Shown: positions 1-7,971, numbered from the stretch's first letter. The stretch is DNA of 39,829 nucleotides from Methylobacterium gregans (GCF_022179245.1 NZ_BPQM01000141.1:1-39829), one strand, 5' to 3'. A program made the numbers and translations. The notes: generated by a model not told the origin, from the letters alone.

Positions 1-126
1 CCGCATCACCGAGACCGAGAGACCGGCAAGGCGCCCCTCCGCGACGAGCCCGCGCATCCAGCCGTCGACGCGCTCCAGCCGCTCGGGACAGAGGCCGAGA
101 TCCTTCGGGTCCGCCAGAACCTGCAT
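1..126 (-). CDS. Serine hydrolase, beta-lactamase fold (5' part only)
   Basis: Only the first 42 codons are present; the gene runs off the left edge. The ATG at 126-124 opens a frame that stays open to base 1. The peptide has the pattern ERLERVDGWMRGLVAEGRLAG followed by a hydrophobic LSVSVM strand. This is the usual N-terminus of class C beta-lactamase-related esterases and peptidases (Pfam Beta-lactamase family), in which a helix is followed by 'G-x-L-[AP]-G' and the first strand. The catalytic SxxK and YxN motifs would lie outside the window, so substrate cannot be judged. It is divergent from otsB, with about 140 bases between the two starts. The assignment is from pattern recognition on a short piece, so moderate confidence. 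Confidence 0.6.
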   Translation of the reverse strand, partial: MQVLADPKDLGLCPERLERVDGWMRGLVAEGRLAGLSVSVMR

Positions 127-267
127 CGCCACACTCCGCTCACCGGTCCGATGCGCGAGGTATAGGGGGGCGGAAATTCCTGGCGAGCCCCGTGCGGGTC
201 TGGGGGCTCGACGTTTGCGGCGGCCTCCGGCACCGTGCTAGCTCGGGCGCGATCCAAGATCCGCCCC

Positions 268-1032
268 ATGACCCGCCGGAGCGCGCGCGTGAGCCTTGCC
301 CTGTTCCTCGATTTCGACGGCACCCTCGTCGAGATCGCGCCGCGGCCGGACGCGGTGCAGGTCGACCCGGATCTCGTGCCCATCCTGGAGCGGCTGCGCG
401 AGCGGCTCGGCGGGGCGCTCGCCATCGTCACCGGGCGTCCGGTCGGCGTCATCGACGACTTCCTGAAGCCCGCCCGCTTCGACGTCGCCGGCCTGCACGG
501 GGTCGAGCGCCGCACCGCGGGAGCCCTGACCGGAGGGCGGGCCGAGGATCATCCGGCGCTCCGCGCCGAGGTGCAGCGGCTCCAGGCCCGCGTGGCCGAT
601 CTCGACTCGGTTCTCATCGAGGACAAGGGCGCCTCCGTCGCGGTGCACTGGCGCCTCGCCGCGCCCGAGGACGCCGCCCGCGCCGAGGCGGTCGTGAAGG
701 CGGCGGCCGCCGCGCTCGGCGCCGAGTACCGGCTGCAGCTCGGCAAGGCTGTCGGAGAGATCGTGCCGGCGAGTGCCACCAAGGGCCACGCCATCCGAGC
801 CTTCATGGAGGCCACGCCCTATGCGGGCCGCCGCGCCGTCTTCCTCGGCGACGACCGCACGGACGAGATCGCCTTCGCGTCCGTCAACGAGGACGGCGGC
901 GTCTCCGTGCGGGTCGGCGAGAGCGACACCATCGCGACCCGGCGGCTGGCAGATCCTGAGGCCGTACGCGCCCTGCTGCGCGCCTGGGCCGACGGCGCCC
1001 CTCTCGATCCCGACGCCCTGCCGCCGGCCTGA
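268..1032 (+). CDS. otsB: Trehalose-6-phosphate phosphatase
   Basis: Cytoplasmic HAD-superfamily phosphatase that removes phosphate from trehalose 6-phosphate, the second step of OtsA-OtsB trehalose synthesis. HAD motif I is seen as FLDFDGTL, with Asp15 and Asp17 as nucleophile and acid/base. The C-terminal metal motif LGDDRTDE (Asp195/Asp196) is typical of OtsB. The length of 254 residues fits the family. An in-frame ATG lies 33 bases upstream, but the start at 268 places the HAD motif at the usual distance from the N-terminus. It heads a rightward run with glk (43 bases on) and an amidase, so release of trehalose and phosphorylation of glucose may be expressed together. No otsA is visible in the window. 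Confidence 0.93.
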   Translation: MTRRSARVSLALFLDFDGTLVEIAPRPDAVQVDPDLVPILERLRERLGGALAIVTGRPVGVIDDFLKPARFDVAGLHGVERRTAGALTGGRAEDHPALRAEVQRLQARVADLDSVLIEDKGASVAVHWRLAAPEDAARAEAVVKAAAAALGAEYRLQLGKAVGEIVPASATKGHAIRAFMEATPYAGRRAVFLGDDRTDEIAFASVNEDGGVSVRVGESDTIATRRLADPEAVRALLRAWADGAPLDPDALPPA

Positions 1033-1075
1033 CGTCTCGCCCTCGCCGTCCGGCCCTGAAGGAGAGCGCTCCCGC

Positions 1076-2098
1076 ATGTTCGAGTTCCCGGTCCTCGTCG
1101 GCGACATCGGCGGCACCAATGCGCGCTTCGCCCTGGTGCCGGAGAAGGGTGCGGACCCCTGGGCGCTCTCCCACGAGCCGACCCACGGCCATCCCGATCC
1201 CACGAGCGCGATCCGCGCGGCCCTTGCCAAGGGGATGGAGGCCGCGGGCGGCCGGGCCCCGCGCTCGGCGATCCTCGCCATTGCCGGCCGGGTCGACGGG
1301 CCGGAGATCCAGCTCACCAACGCGCCCTGGCTCGTCGCGCCGGCCCGGATCGGGGCGGATTTCGGTCTCTCACGCGCGGTCGTCGTGAACGACTACGTGC
1401 CGGTGGCCGCGGGCGCGGCCGACATCGCGCCGACCGACCTCACCCCGATCGGCCCCTGCAAGGATCGCCCGGTCGAGCCGCCCGCGGGCGCCCGCGTCGT
1501 GCTCGGCCCCGGTACCGGCTTCGGGGCCGCCGCGCTGGTGCCCTACGGCGACCACCTCGCCATCGTCTCCACGGAATCCGGCCATACCGATCTCGGGCCC
1601 GCGACGCCCGACGAGGAGGCGATCTGGCACGTGCTGGAGCGCTCCGAGGGCCGGATCACCGTCGAGACCGTTCTGTCCGGCCCCGGCCTCGCGCGGCTGC
1701 ACGCGGCCGTGCGGCACGTCCGCACCGGCGTCCCAACCGAGCGGATCGACCCGGCGGCGATCACCGAGGCGGGTCTCCACGCCTCCGACCCGCACGCGGC
1801 CGAGGCGCTCGCTCTGTTCGGGCGGCTGCTCGGCCGGGTCTGCGGCAACCTCGCGCTCACCTTCCTGGCGACCGGCGGGGTCTATATCGGCGGCGGCATC
1901 GCGCCCCGGATCATGCGGGTGCTGCAGGAGGGCGATTTCCGGCCCTCCTTCGAGGACAAGGCGCCGTTCTCCGCGATGATGCGGGAGATCCCGACGAGCG
2001 TCATCACCGTGCAGGACCCGGCCTTCACCGGGCTCGCAGCGCTCGCGAGCGAGGGCGAGCGCTTCGTCTACCACGCCTCGGACTGGCGGCAGGGCTGA
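1076..2098 (+). CDS. glk: Glucokinase
   Basis: ATP-dependent phosphorylation of glucose to glucose 6-phosphate in the cytoplasm. The N-terminal phosphate-binding loop VGDIGGTNARFAL (residues 8-20) is the classic bacterial glucokinase motif. A second glycine-rich signature GPGTGFGAA and the segment ESGHTDLGP follow, with NLALTFLATGGVYIGGGIA near the C-terminus. There is no CxCGxxGC zinc motif, so it belongs to the E. coli Glk type rather than the ROK type. Length 340 residues is slightly above the usual 320. AAGGAGA lies upstream of the ATG. It follows otsB and ends 10 bases before the amidase, so co-transcription is likely. It could feed glucose released by trehalases. Confidence 0.92.
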   Translation: MFEFPVLVGDIGGTNARFALVPEKGADPWALSHEPTHGHPDPTSAIRAALAKGMEAAGGRAPRSAILAIAGRVDGPEIQLTNAPWLVAPARIGADFGLSRAVVVNDYVPVAAGAADIAPTDLTPIGPCKDRPVEPPAGARVVLGPGTGFGAAALVPYGDHLAIVSTESGHTDLGPATPDEEAIWHVLERSEGRITVETVLSGPGLARLHAAVRHVRTGVPTERIDPAAITEAGLHASDPHAAEALALFGRLLGRVCGNLALTFLATGGVYIGGGIAPRIMRVLQEGDFRPSFEDKAPFSAMMREIPTSVITVQDPAFTGLAALASEGERFVYHASDWRQG

Positions 2099-2108
2099 GG
2101 CGACACGC

Positions 2109-3548
2109 ATGGATTCGGGCGACGCGATCACGGATCTGGGCGCCGTCGCGCTCGCCGCGGCGATCCGCACGCGGCAGGTCTCCTGCGCCGCCGTGATGGG
2201 AGCCTACCTCGACCGCATCGAGCGGCTGAACCCGCGCGTCAACGCGATCGTCGCTCTCCAAGACCGCGCCGGGCTGATACGGCAGGCAGAGGCGTGTGAC
2301 GCGCAGCTCGCCCGCGGCGAGCCCACGGGCCCGCTGCACGGGTTCCCGCTCGCGGTGAAGGACCTCGATCCGGTCCGCGGCCTACCCTTCACGCAAGGTT
2401 CGCCGATCTTCCGCGACCGCGTGGCCGAGACCGATTCGATCATGGTCGCGCGGCTGCGCGCGGCGGGGGCGATCTTCGTCGGCAAGACCAACATCCCGGA
2501 ATTCGGCCTCGGCTCGCACAGCTTCAACCCAGTCTACGGCGCGACCGGCAACGCGTACGATTCGGCCCTCAGCGGCGGCGGATCGAGCGGTGGGGCCGCC
2601 GTCGCCGTGGCGCTGCGGCTCACCCCGGTGGCGGACGGCAGCGACCATGCCGGATCGCTGCGCAACCCGCCGGCCTTCAACAACCTGTTCGGCCTGCGCA
2701 CAAGCTACGGCCGCATTCCGGCCGAGAACCCGGATCTCTTCACGCCCTCGCTCGGCGTGCTCGGCGCGGTCGGGCGCTCGCCCGCCGATATTGGGCTGAT
2801 GCTCTCGGTCATCGCCGGCTACGACCCGCGCGTGCCGCTCTCGAACCACGAGGATCCGGCTCGTTTCGCCGCCCCGCTGGAGCGGGATTTTTCCGGCACC
2901 CGCATCGCCTGGATGGGTGATCTCGGCGGTCACCTGCCCTTCGAGCCGGGCGTGCTGGAGACCGGAATCGCCGCCCTCGACACGTTCCGGGCGATCGGCT
3001 GCACGGTCGAGGCGGCGTTCCCGGCCTACGACTACGAGGCCCTCTGGCGGGACTGGCTGACCCTGCGTGCCTGGACGGTCGCGGCGAGTCTGCGACCGCT
3101 CTACGAGAACCCGGCGACCCGCGCCCAGCTCAAGCCCGAGGCGGCCTGGGAGGTCGAGCGCGGCCTCACGCTCGGCGCCGAGGCCGTCACCCGGGCGCAG
3201 GAGGGGCGCACGCGCTGGTACCGGACGGTCCTGAGCTTCATGAAGACCTACCCGTTCCTTGTCGCCCCGAGCGCGCAGGTCTTCCCGTTCCCGATCGATC
3301 GGCGCTGGCCGACCACGGTCGCCGGACGGCCGATGGATACCTATCACCGCTGGATGGAGACGGTGATCCCGGTGACGATGTCGGGCCTGCCGGCGCTCAA
3401 CATGCCCGCGGGTTTCGGAGCCGGCGGCCTGCCGACCGGCATCCAGATCGTCGGCCCGAACCATGGCGAGCGCGCCTGCCTCGAACTCGGCGCCGCCTAC
3501 GACGCGGCGAGCGGATGGGTGGAGCGCCGCAGGCCGCCGGAGGCGTGA
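2109..3548 (+). CDS. Amidase signature family hydrolase
   Basis: Hydrolyses an amide bond; substrate unknown. The amidase-signature triad is visible: Lys84 in LAVKDLDPV, the cis-Ser region GGGSSGG at 156-162, and the probable nucleophile Ser183 in GSDHAGSLR. The common form of the last motif is GSDTGGSIR, so His-Ala replaces Thr-Gly here while the Ser-Leu-Arg end is kept. The length of 479 residues is normal. It lacks a signal peptide and should be cytoplasmic. It starts 10 bases after glk, so it is probably the third gene of the otsB-glk unit, but nothing links it functionally to sugar metabolism. GatA of the Glu-tRNA amidotransferase is unlikely because no gatC or gatB is adjacent. Confidence 0.85.
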   Translation: MDSGDAITDLGAVALAAAIRTRQVSCAAVMGAYLDRIERLNPRVNAIVALQDRAGLIRQAEACDAQLARGEPTGPLHGFPLAVKDLDPVRGLPFTQGSPIFRDRVAETDSIMVARLRAAGAIFVGKTNIPEFGLGSHSFNPVYGATGNAYDSALSGGGSSGGAAVAVALRLTPVADGSDHAGSLRNPPAFNNLFGLRTSYGRIPAENPDLFTPSLGVLGAVGRSPADIGLMLSVIAGYDPRVPLSNHEDPARFAAPLERDFSGTRIAWMGDLGGHLPFEPGVLETGIAALDTFRAIGCTVEAAFPAYDYEALWRDWLTLRAWTVAASLRPLYENPATRAQLKPEAAWEVERGLTLGAEAVTRAQEGRTRWYRTVLSFMKTYPFLVAPSAQVFPFPIDRRWPTTVAGRPMDTYHRWMETVIPVTMSGLPALNMPAGFGAGGLPTGIQIVGPNHGERACLELGAAYDAASGWVERRRPPEA

Positions 3549-3597
3549 GGACGTCCGCGAACGATCCGCAGGGGTGAAACTTTCCCGCCTTCACCCG

Positions 3598-3625
3598 TTG
3601 ACCGTTCGGCCCCCCTCCGCTATCA
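3598..3625 (+). promoter_or_regulatory. Candidate sigma-70 promoter of the ilv leader
   Basis: TTGACC (3598-3603) is followed after 16 bases by CTATCA (3620-3625). The match to the -35 box is good and to the -10 box fair. Transcription would begin near 3632, about 65 bases before the leader peptide start at 3696. The site lies 50 bases past the amidase stop and gives ilvI its own promoter. Confidence 0.45.
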
Positions 3626-3695
3626 CGCCCGACACTTTCCGGAACGTGCCCTGCGAGGGTCCGCCGGAGATGCGGTTTCGGATCGGACGTAAACG

Positions 3696-3746
3696 ATGCG
3701 CACGGCCCTCATTGTAACGGTAGCGCCACTGACCGGGCGGCCCTGA
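3696..3746 (+). CDS. ilv operon leader peptide
   Basis: A 16-codon reading frame encodes MRTALIVTVAPLTGRP and ends with TGA at 3744-3746. Leu-Ile-Val, then Val and Leu, sit close together in the middle. This is the composition expected of an attenuation leader for branched-chain amino acid genes: a ribosome stalls when charged Leu, Ile or Val tRNA is scarce. The frame lies about 120 bases upstream of ilvI. Its last codons fall in the 5' arm of a hairpin (CGGCCC 3738-3743 with GGGCCG 3752-3757), and a terminator hairpin follows at 3780-3802, so the order peptide, hairpin, terminator matches the classic trp/ilv arrangement. The SD is weak (ggacg). Recognition is by composition and position; expression is not shown. 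Confidence 0.8.
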   Translation: MRTALIVTVAPLTGRP

Positions 3747-3779
3747 CGGACGGGCCGTAGACCGGGTGGTGGCGCATGC

Positions 3780-3802
3780 AGGGTCCCTCGGGGCCCTTTT
3801 TT
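3780..3802 (+). terminator. Attenuator terminator in the ilvI leader
   Basis: AGGGTCC (3780-3786) pairs with GGGCCCT (3791-3797, one G-T pair) around the tetraloop CTCG, followed by six T (3797-3802). This is a good intrinsic terminator placed before, not after, a gene. GGGCC at 3752-3756 can pair either with the leader peptide end (3738-3743) or with GGCCC of the terminator's 3' arm, so mutually exclusive folds are possible. Expected behaviour: stalling on the Leu/Ile/Val codons frees the antiterminator; otherwise transcription stops. An in-frame ATG at 3776 extending ilvI upstream is ruled out because this terminator lies inside it. Confidence 0.75.
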
Positions 3803-3868
3803 GTTGCCCGCGATCCGGCGATCGAACCGACGAGACATCACACGAAGAGCAGGACGAGGAGGAAGACG

Positions 3869-5644
3869 ATGGGCGGCGAGGTCATGACCGGGGCCGAGAT
3901 GGTCATCCGGGCTTTCCAGGATCAGGGTGTCGACACGCTGTTCGGCTATCCGGGCGGCGCGGTGCTTCCGATCTACGACGCGCTCTTCCATCAGGAGGCG
4001 GTCAAGCACGTGCTGGTGCGCCACGAGCAGGGCGCGGTCCACGCCGCGGAGGGTTATGCGCGCTCCTCCGGCAAGGTCGGCTGCGTCCTCGTCACCTCGG
4101 GCCCCGGCGCCACCAACATCGTCACGGGCCTCACCGACGCGATGCTGGACTCGATCCCGCTCGTCTGCATCACCGGTCAGGTGCCCACGCACCTCATCGG
4201 CACCGACGCCTTCCAGGAATGCGATACGGTCGGCATCACGCGCCACTGCACGAAGCACAACTACCTCGTCAAATCGATCGCGGACCTGCCGCGCATCCTG
4301 CACGAGGCCTTCTACGTGGCGAAGAACGGGCGTCCGGGCCCGGTCGTCGTCGACCTGCCGAAGGACATCCAGTTCGCGAGCGGCCTCTACGAGAAGCCCA
4401 CCTCGTCGCAGCACAAGACCTACCGGCCGGCCGTCGAGGGCGACCGCGAGCGCATCCGCGCGGCCGTCGAGCTGATGGCGACGGCCCGCCGCCCGGTCTT
4501 CTACACCGGCGGCGGCGTCATCAATTCGGGGCCCGAGGCCTCGCGCCTGCTGCGCGAACTCGTCGCCGAGACCGGCTTCCCCGTCACCTCGACCCTGATG
4601 GGTCTGGGCGCTTATCCCGCCTCCGACGACAAGTTCCTGGGCATGCTCGGCATGCACGGGACCTACGAGGCGAACCTCGCGATGCACGAGTGCGACGTGA
4701 TGATCTGCGTCGGCGCCCGCTTCGACGACCGCATCACGGGGCGGCTGGACGCCTTCTCGCCCTTCTCCAAGAAGATCCACATCGACGTCGACGCCTCCTC
4801 GATCAACAAGGTGGTCAAGGTCGATGTCGGCATTGTCGGCGACTGCGCCTCGGTGCTCGAGGACATGCTGGAGGCCTGGCGCGCCCTGCCGTCGCGGCCC
4901 GACAAGAGCAACCTTGAGGGCTGGTTCGGGAAGATCGCCACGTGGCGCGCCCGCGAGTGCCTCGCCTACTGGCCGTCGGGCACGATCATCAAGCCGCAAT
5001 ACGCCGTCCAGCGCCTCTACGAGGCCTGCAAGGACCGCGAGACCTACATCACCACGGAGGTCGGCCAGCACCAGATGTGGGCGGCCCAGTACTTCAAGTT
5101 CGAGGAGCCGAACCGCTGGATGACCTCCGGCGGCCTCGGCACCATGGGCTACGGCCTGCCGGCGGCCATCGGCACGCAGCTCGCCCATCCGGACGGGCTC
5201 GTCATCGACATCGCGGGCGAGGCCTCGATCCTGATGAACATTCAGGAGCTCTCGACGGCAGTGCAGTACCGGCTGCCGGTCAAGATCTTCATCCTGAACA
5301 ACGAGTACATGGGCATGGTGCGCCAGTGGCAGGAACTGCTGCACGGCTCGCGCTACTCGCAGAGCTACTCGGAGAGCCTCCCGGACTTCGTGAAGCTCGC
5401 CGAGGCCTACGGCGCCAAGGGCATGCGCTGCGAGAAGCCGGGCGACCTCGACGCCGCCATCGCCGAGATGCTGGCCTATGATGGGCCGGTGATCTTCGAC
5501 TGCGTCGTCGACAAGACCGAGAACTGCTTCCCGATGATCCCGTCGGGCAAGGCACACAACGAGATGCTCCTGTCCGACTACCTCGGCGAGACCGGGGTCG
5601 AGCTCGGCGACGTCATCTCCGAGGAAGGCAAGATGCTGGTCTGA
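3869..5644 (+). CDS. ilvI: Acetolactate synthase, large (catalytic) subunit
   Basis: Thiamine-diphosphate enzyme that condenses two pyruvates, or pyruvate with 2-oxobutyrate, in the first common step of valine, leucine and isoleucine synthesis. It works with the IlvH subunit encoded at 6699. The catalytic Glu53 is seen in VRHEQGAVHAAEGYA. The C-terminal ThDP/metal motif reads IDIAGEASILMN with Glu451 where many homologues have Asp, followed by LNNEYMGMVRQWQ. Length 591 residues is normal. The start at 3869 is chosen because AGGAGGA lies 5 bases upstream and because the upstream ATG at 3776 is inside the attenuator. Met6 (MTGAEMV) is another possible start. Expression should depend on the leader attenuator. 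The name ilvB would be equally defensible. Confidence 0.95.
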   Translation: MGGEVMTGAEMVIRAFQDQGVDTLFGYPGGAVLPIYDALFHQEAVKHVLVRHEQGAVHAAEGYARSSGKVGCVLVTSGPGATNIVTGLTDAMLDSIPLVCITGQVPTHLIGTDAFQECDTVGITRHCTKHNYLVKSIADLPRILHEAFYVAKNGRPGPVVVDLPKDIQFASGLYEKPTSSQHKTYRPAVEGDRERIRAAVELMATARRPVFYTGGGVINSGPEASRLLRELVAETGFPVTSTLMGLGAYPASDDKFLGMLGMHGTYEANLAMHECDVMICVGARFDDRITGRLDAFSPFSKKIHIDVDASSINKVVKVDVGIVGDCASVLEDMLEAWRALPSRPDKSNLEGWFGKIATWRARECLAYWPSGTIIKPQYAVQRLYEACKDRETYITTEVGQHQMWAAQYFKFEEPNRWMTSGGLGTMGYGLPAAIGTQLAHPDGLVIDIAGEASILMNIQELSTAVQYRLPVKIFILNNEYMGMVRQWQELLHGSRYSQSYSESLPDFVKLAEAYGAKGMRCEKPGDLDAAIAEMLAYDGPVIFDCVVDKTENCFPMIPSGKAHNEMLLSDYLGETGVELGDVISEEGKMLV

Positions 5645-5662
5645 GGATCCCGCGCGGGGTTC

Positions 5663-6604
5663 TCAGCCGTGCAGACTCGTCTCCTGGGTGCTGCGGCCCG
5701 TCCGCAGCACCAGCCAAGCCAGGGCGATCCGCGCCCGCCAGTTCAGCGGCGGCGGGGGAGGGGGCTCCGGCAGGTCGTGATGGCGGCGCGGGTCGAGCCG
5801 TGGCGTCGCGGCGGCCCGCTCGGCCGGGCTCGCGGCGGCGTGCTTGCGCAGGGTCACGTAGAACTGAAGCTGGTCGCGCTCGGTCGGGGTGATCGCGGCG
5901 ATCTCGAACGGCATCAGGTCGAGGGCGATCAGCTCGCGGAACACGGTGAGGAAGCTCACCGGCGTGTAGACCGTGCAATGCGCGTCGAGATAGGTGCCGG
6001 TCTCGGCCACCAGCCTCGCGTTCCGCAAGGCGCTGACGAGCTGGCTGTCGAAGAGCGGCGGGGGCTCACGGCCCGCGCCCGCCCAGATCGCCACGAGGTC
6101 GACGTTCGCCGTGCGGGCGGTGTGCTCGAAGATCTGGGCCGGACTCGTCGTCGCCGCGCGGGCCAGATGGTGGGCGACGAGATCGCCCGTGGTCGAGGGC
6201 ACGCGCCGGAAGTCGAAGGTGAAGCGCTTGTCGGGCACGGCCAGGAACAGCACGCCGTCCTCGCGCAGGCTCGCGGCCATGTCGCCGAGCCAGCCGATCG
6301 GATCGGCCACGTGCTCCATCACGTGGCTCGCCACGATGTAGTCGACCGGCGCGCGGGGGCCGAGCGCTTCCGCCAGCGTCCGGCCATCGAGGACGAGGTC
6401 GACCTCCATGAGGGGAGCCGCGTCCGGCCCGGTCACGTCGGGGTGGGTCGCGTATTTGGTGCGTAGGTCCGCGGTCGAACGGTGGTCCGCGTAGAGGATT
6501 TCGCCGTCGGCGCGCCGGATCAGCGGGCGGTTCAGGGGGCCGATCTCGACGCCGATCCGGCCGCGGGGCTGCACGGCGTCGAGGGCGCGCTGGCGGGAGT
6601 TCAT
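5663..6604 (-). CDS. Class I SAM-dependent methyltransferase
   Basis: A Rossmann-type methyltransferase of unknown substrate. Motif I is seen as VGVEIGPLNRP, and the later segment VASHVMEHVADPIGWLGDMAASL followed by DGVLFLAVPDKRFTFD is typical of methyltransferases that act on sugars or lipids (Methyltransf_11/23 type). The C-terminus is Pro- and Ala-rich and basic. About 313 residues from the ATG at 6604; an in-frame ATG at 6622 is also possible and neither has a clear SD. The gene points left, converging on ilvI (18 bases between the stops) and diverging from ilvH (95 bases between starts). It therefore splits the ilvI-ilvH pair. It could belong to surface glycan modification, by family resemblance only. 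Confidence 0.8.
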   Translation of the reverse strand: MNSRQRALDAVQPRGRIGVEIGPLNRPLIRRADGEILYADHRSTADLRTKYATHPDVTGPDAAPLMEVDLVLDGRTLAEALGPRAPVDYIVASHVMEHVADPIGWLGDMAASLREDGVLFLAVPDKRFTFDFRRVPSTTGDLVAHHLARAATTSPAQIFEHTARTANVDLVAIWAGAGREPPPLFDSQLVSALRNARLVAETGTYLDAHCTVYTPVSFLTVFRELIALDLMPFEIAAITPTERDQLQFYVTLRKHAAASPAERAAATPRLDPRRHHDLPEPPPPPPLNWRARIALAWLVLRTGRSTQETSLHG

Positions 6605-6698
6605 GGGCGGCGCCGATATCATGCGCCCCCACGAGGGTCCAGAAAACGGTTCACCGCGGGGCGGTGCGGCCGATAAGAGGAGCGGGAGAGACGAGGCC

Positions 6699-7241
6699 AT
6701 GAACGCGATGAACACCCACTACCCCGATCCGGTGAAGGTCGAGCCGGTCAACCGCCACACGCTGGCGGTGATCGTCGACAACGAGCCGGGCGTGCTGGCC
6801 CGCATCTCCGGCATGTTCTCCGGCCGCGGCTACAACATCGAGAGCCTGACGGTGTCCGAGACGGAGGCCGAGCGCCACCTCTCGCGCATCACCATCGTGA
6901 CCTCGGGCACCGACGCGGTGATCCAGCAGATCAAGGCGCAGCTCGACCGGCTGGTGCCGGTGCACCGGGTCGTCGACCTGACGCTCCAGGGCAACGCGAT
7001 CGAGCGCGAGATCTGCCTCGTGAAGGTTGCCGGACAGGGCGAGCACCGCAGCGAGGCTCTGCGCCTCGCCGCCGCCTTCGGCGCCAAGACGCTCGACGCC
7101 ACGCTCTCCTCCTTCGTGTTCGAGCTCACCGGCACCACCGAGGAGATCGACCGCTTCGTGCGCCTGATGACGGTGATCGGCCTGGTCGAGACCTGCCGCA
7201 CCGGCATCTCGGCGATGGGCCGCGGCGCCGAGCCGTTGTAG
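6699..7241 (+). CDS. ilvH: Acetolactate synthase, small (regulatory) subunit
   Basis: Regulatory partner of IlvI; it raises activity and confers valine feedback inhibition. The ACT domain is seen at about residues 20-95, with HTLAVIVDNEPGVLARISGM and GRGYNIESLTV. A C-terminal domain with AFGAKTLDATLSSFVFELTG follows. Length 180 residues is slightly longer than the usual 160-170. The frame is open upstream to 6603, but the ATG at 6699 has a gggag/gagg SD and gives the normal N-terminus. Because a leftward gene sits between it and ilvI, ilvH needs its own promoter in 6605-6698 or read-through from ilvI across the antisense gene. A GC hairpin follows the stop. Confidence 0.95.
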   Translation: MNAMNTHYPDPVKVEPVNRHTLAVIVDNEPGVLARISGMFSGRGYNIESLTVSETEAERHLSRITIVTSGTDAVIQQIKAQLDRLVPVHRVVDLTLQGNAIEREICLVKVAGQGEHRSEALRLAAAFGAKTLDATLSSFVFELTGTTEEIDRFVRLMTVIGLVETCRTGISAMGRGAEPL

Positions 7242-7260
7242 GATCGGGCGAGAGATCCTG

Positions 7261-7281
7261 GCCGGCGCGGCCCGCGCCGGC
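7261..7281 (+). terminator. GC hairpin after ilvH
   Basis: GCCGGCGC (7261-7268) and GCGCCGGC (7274-7281) form an 8-bp perfect stem around five bases, 20 bases past the ilvH stop. There is no T run, so termination is uncertain; the hairpin also overlaps the approach to the next gene's ribosome site. Confidence 0.35.
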
Positions 7282-7298
7282 TCCCGGAGGCCCAGGCG

Positions 7299-7590
7299 AT
7301 GGAAGCCAAAGTCGTTCGACCGGGGCGACGACCTCGTTGTCCATCTCGACCCCGCTGAGGCCGAGGAACTCGGCATCCGCGAGCGCGAGACGGTGGAGAT
7401 CGTCTCCAGGCCGCAAGCGAAGCCGCAGCAATGGGCCGGCCGCCGCTGCGTCGACGGCCTGCCGGTCTACACGATGGCGGAGGTGGTCGCCGAGATGCGC
7501 CGGCTCGGTCCCGAAGCTGAGCCGCCGACCGTCGATCGAGGTCCCGACCGCGGCTCTGAGATCATTGATGACGCCAACGACCCGTACTGA
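7299..7590 (+). pseudogene. MazE/AbrB-type antitoxin, frameshifted
   Basis: Reading from the ATG at 7299 gives MEAKVVRPG and then leaves frame. The +1 frame continues with GDDLVVHLDPAEAEELGIRE, then TVEIVSRP, a typical AbrB/MazE swapped-hairpin DNA-binding domain, and runs to TGA at 7588-7590 with a C-terminal tail ending SEIIDDANDPY. The two halves join smoothly if one G is removed from the run GGGG at 7322-7325. As read, the antitoxin lacks its first strand unless translation starts internally at 7393, which would lose the DNA-binding domain. The toxin start at 7568 overlaps its end. CCGGAGG serves as SD. Either a real decay mutation or a base-calling error in a homopolymer. Confidence 0.7.
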
Positions 7591-7932
7591 CTGGCAGCCG
7601 GGTCCGCGCGAACTTCTTCTGGTCGATCTCACGCCGGTCCGCGGAACCGAGCAGGACGGGATCCGTCCGGCCCTCGTCCTCTCGGACCCGGAAATCAACG
7701 TGCTGACGCGATGGGTCATCGTCTGCCCGACCCGTGCGACCCCCATTCCTGGCCGACGAAGGCGATCCTGCCGGCCGGCTTGGCCGTCGAGGGCGCGGTG
7801 CCCATCGATCAGGTTCGCTCGATCGATTGGGCCACCCGGATCCTGAGAAGCCTCGGCAGGGCACCCGACCTCGTCGTGGCCGAGGTGCGCGGCAAGCTGC
7901 GGACCCTTCTCGGGATGAGCCTGGGCGGCTAA
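7568..7932 (+). pseudogene. MazF/PemK-type toxin, frameshifted
   Basis: The N-terminal half from the ATG at 7568 reads MTPTTRTDWQPGPRELLLVDL then TPVRGTEQDGIRPALVLSDP, the hallmark start of PemK/MazF ribonucleases (RGDIV-like strand, then E-Q-x-G-x-RPALVLS). After VIVCPTRATPI the frame is lost. The continuation is in another frame, SWPTKAILPAGLAVEG and VPIDQVRSIDW, then APDLVVAEVRGKLRTLL, which matches the rest of MazF including the D-Q-[VI]-[RK]-[ST]-[IL]-D-W motif. One extra C in the run at 7740-7744 would restore a single frame of about 122 residues. It overlaps the antitoxin by 23 bases, as expected of a TA pair. Confidence 0.72.
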
Positions 7933-7971
7933 GGCGATCACGACGCCACACGAAGCGAAGCACCCCGCCCC

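Noticed and set aside
3776..3868. N-terminal extension of ilvI from the ATG at 3776
   Set aside because: It overlaps the attenuator terminator, and the ATG at 3869 has a strong SD and gives the normal enzyme N-terminus.
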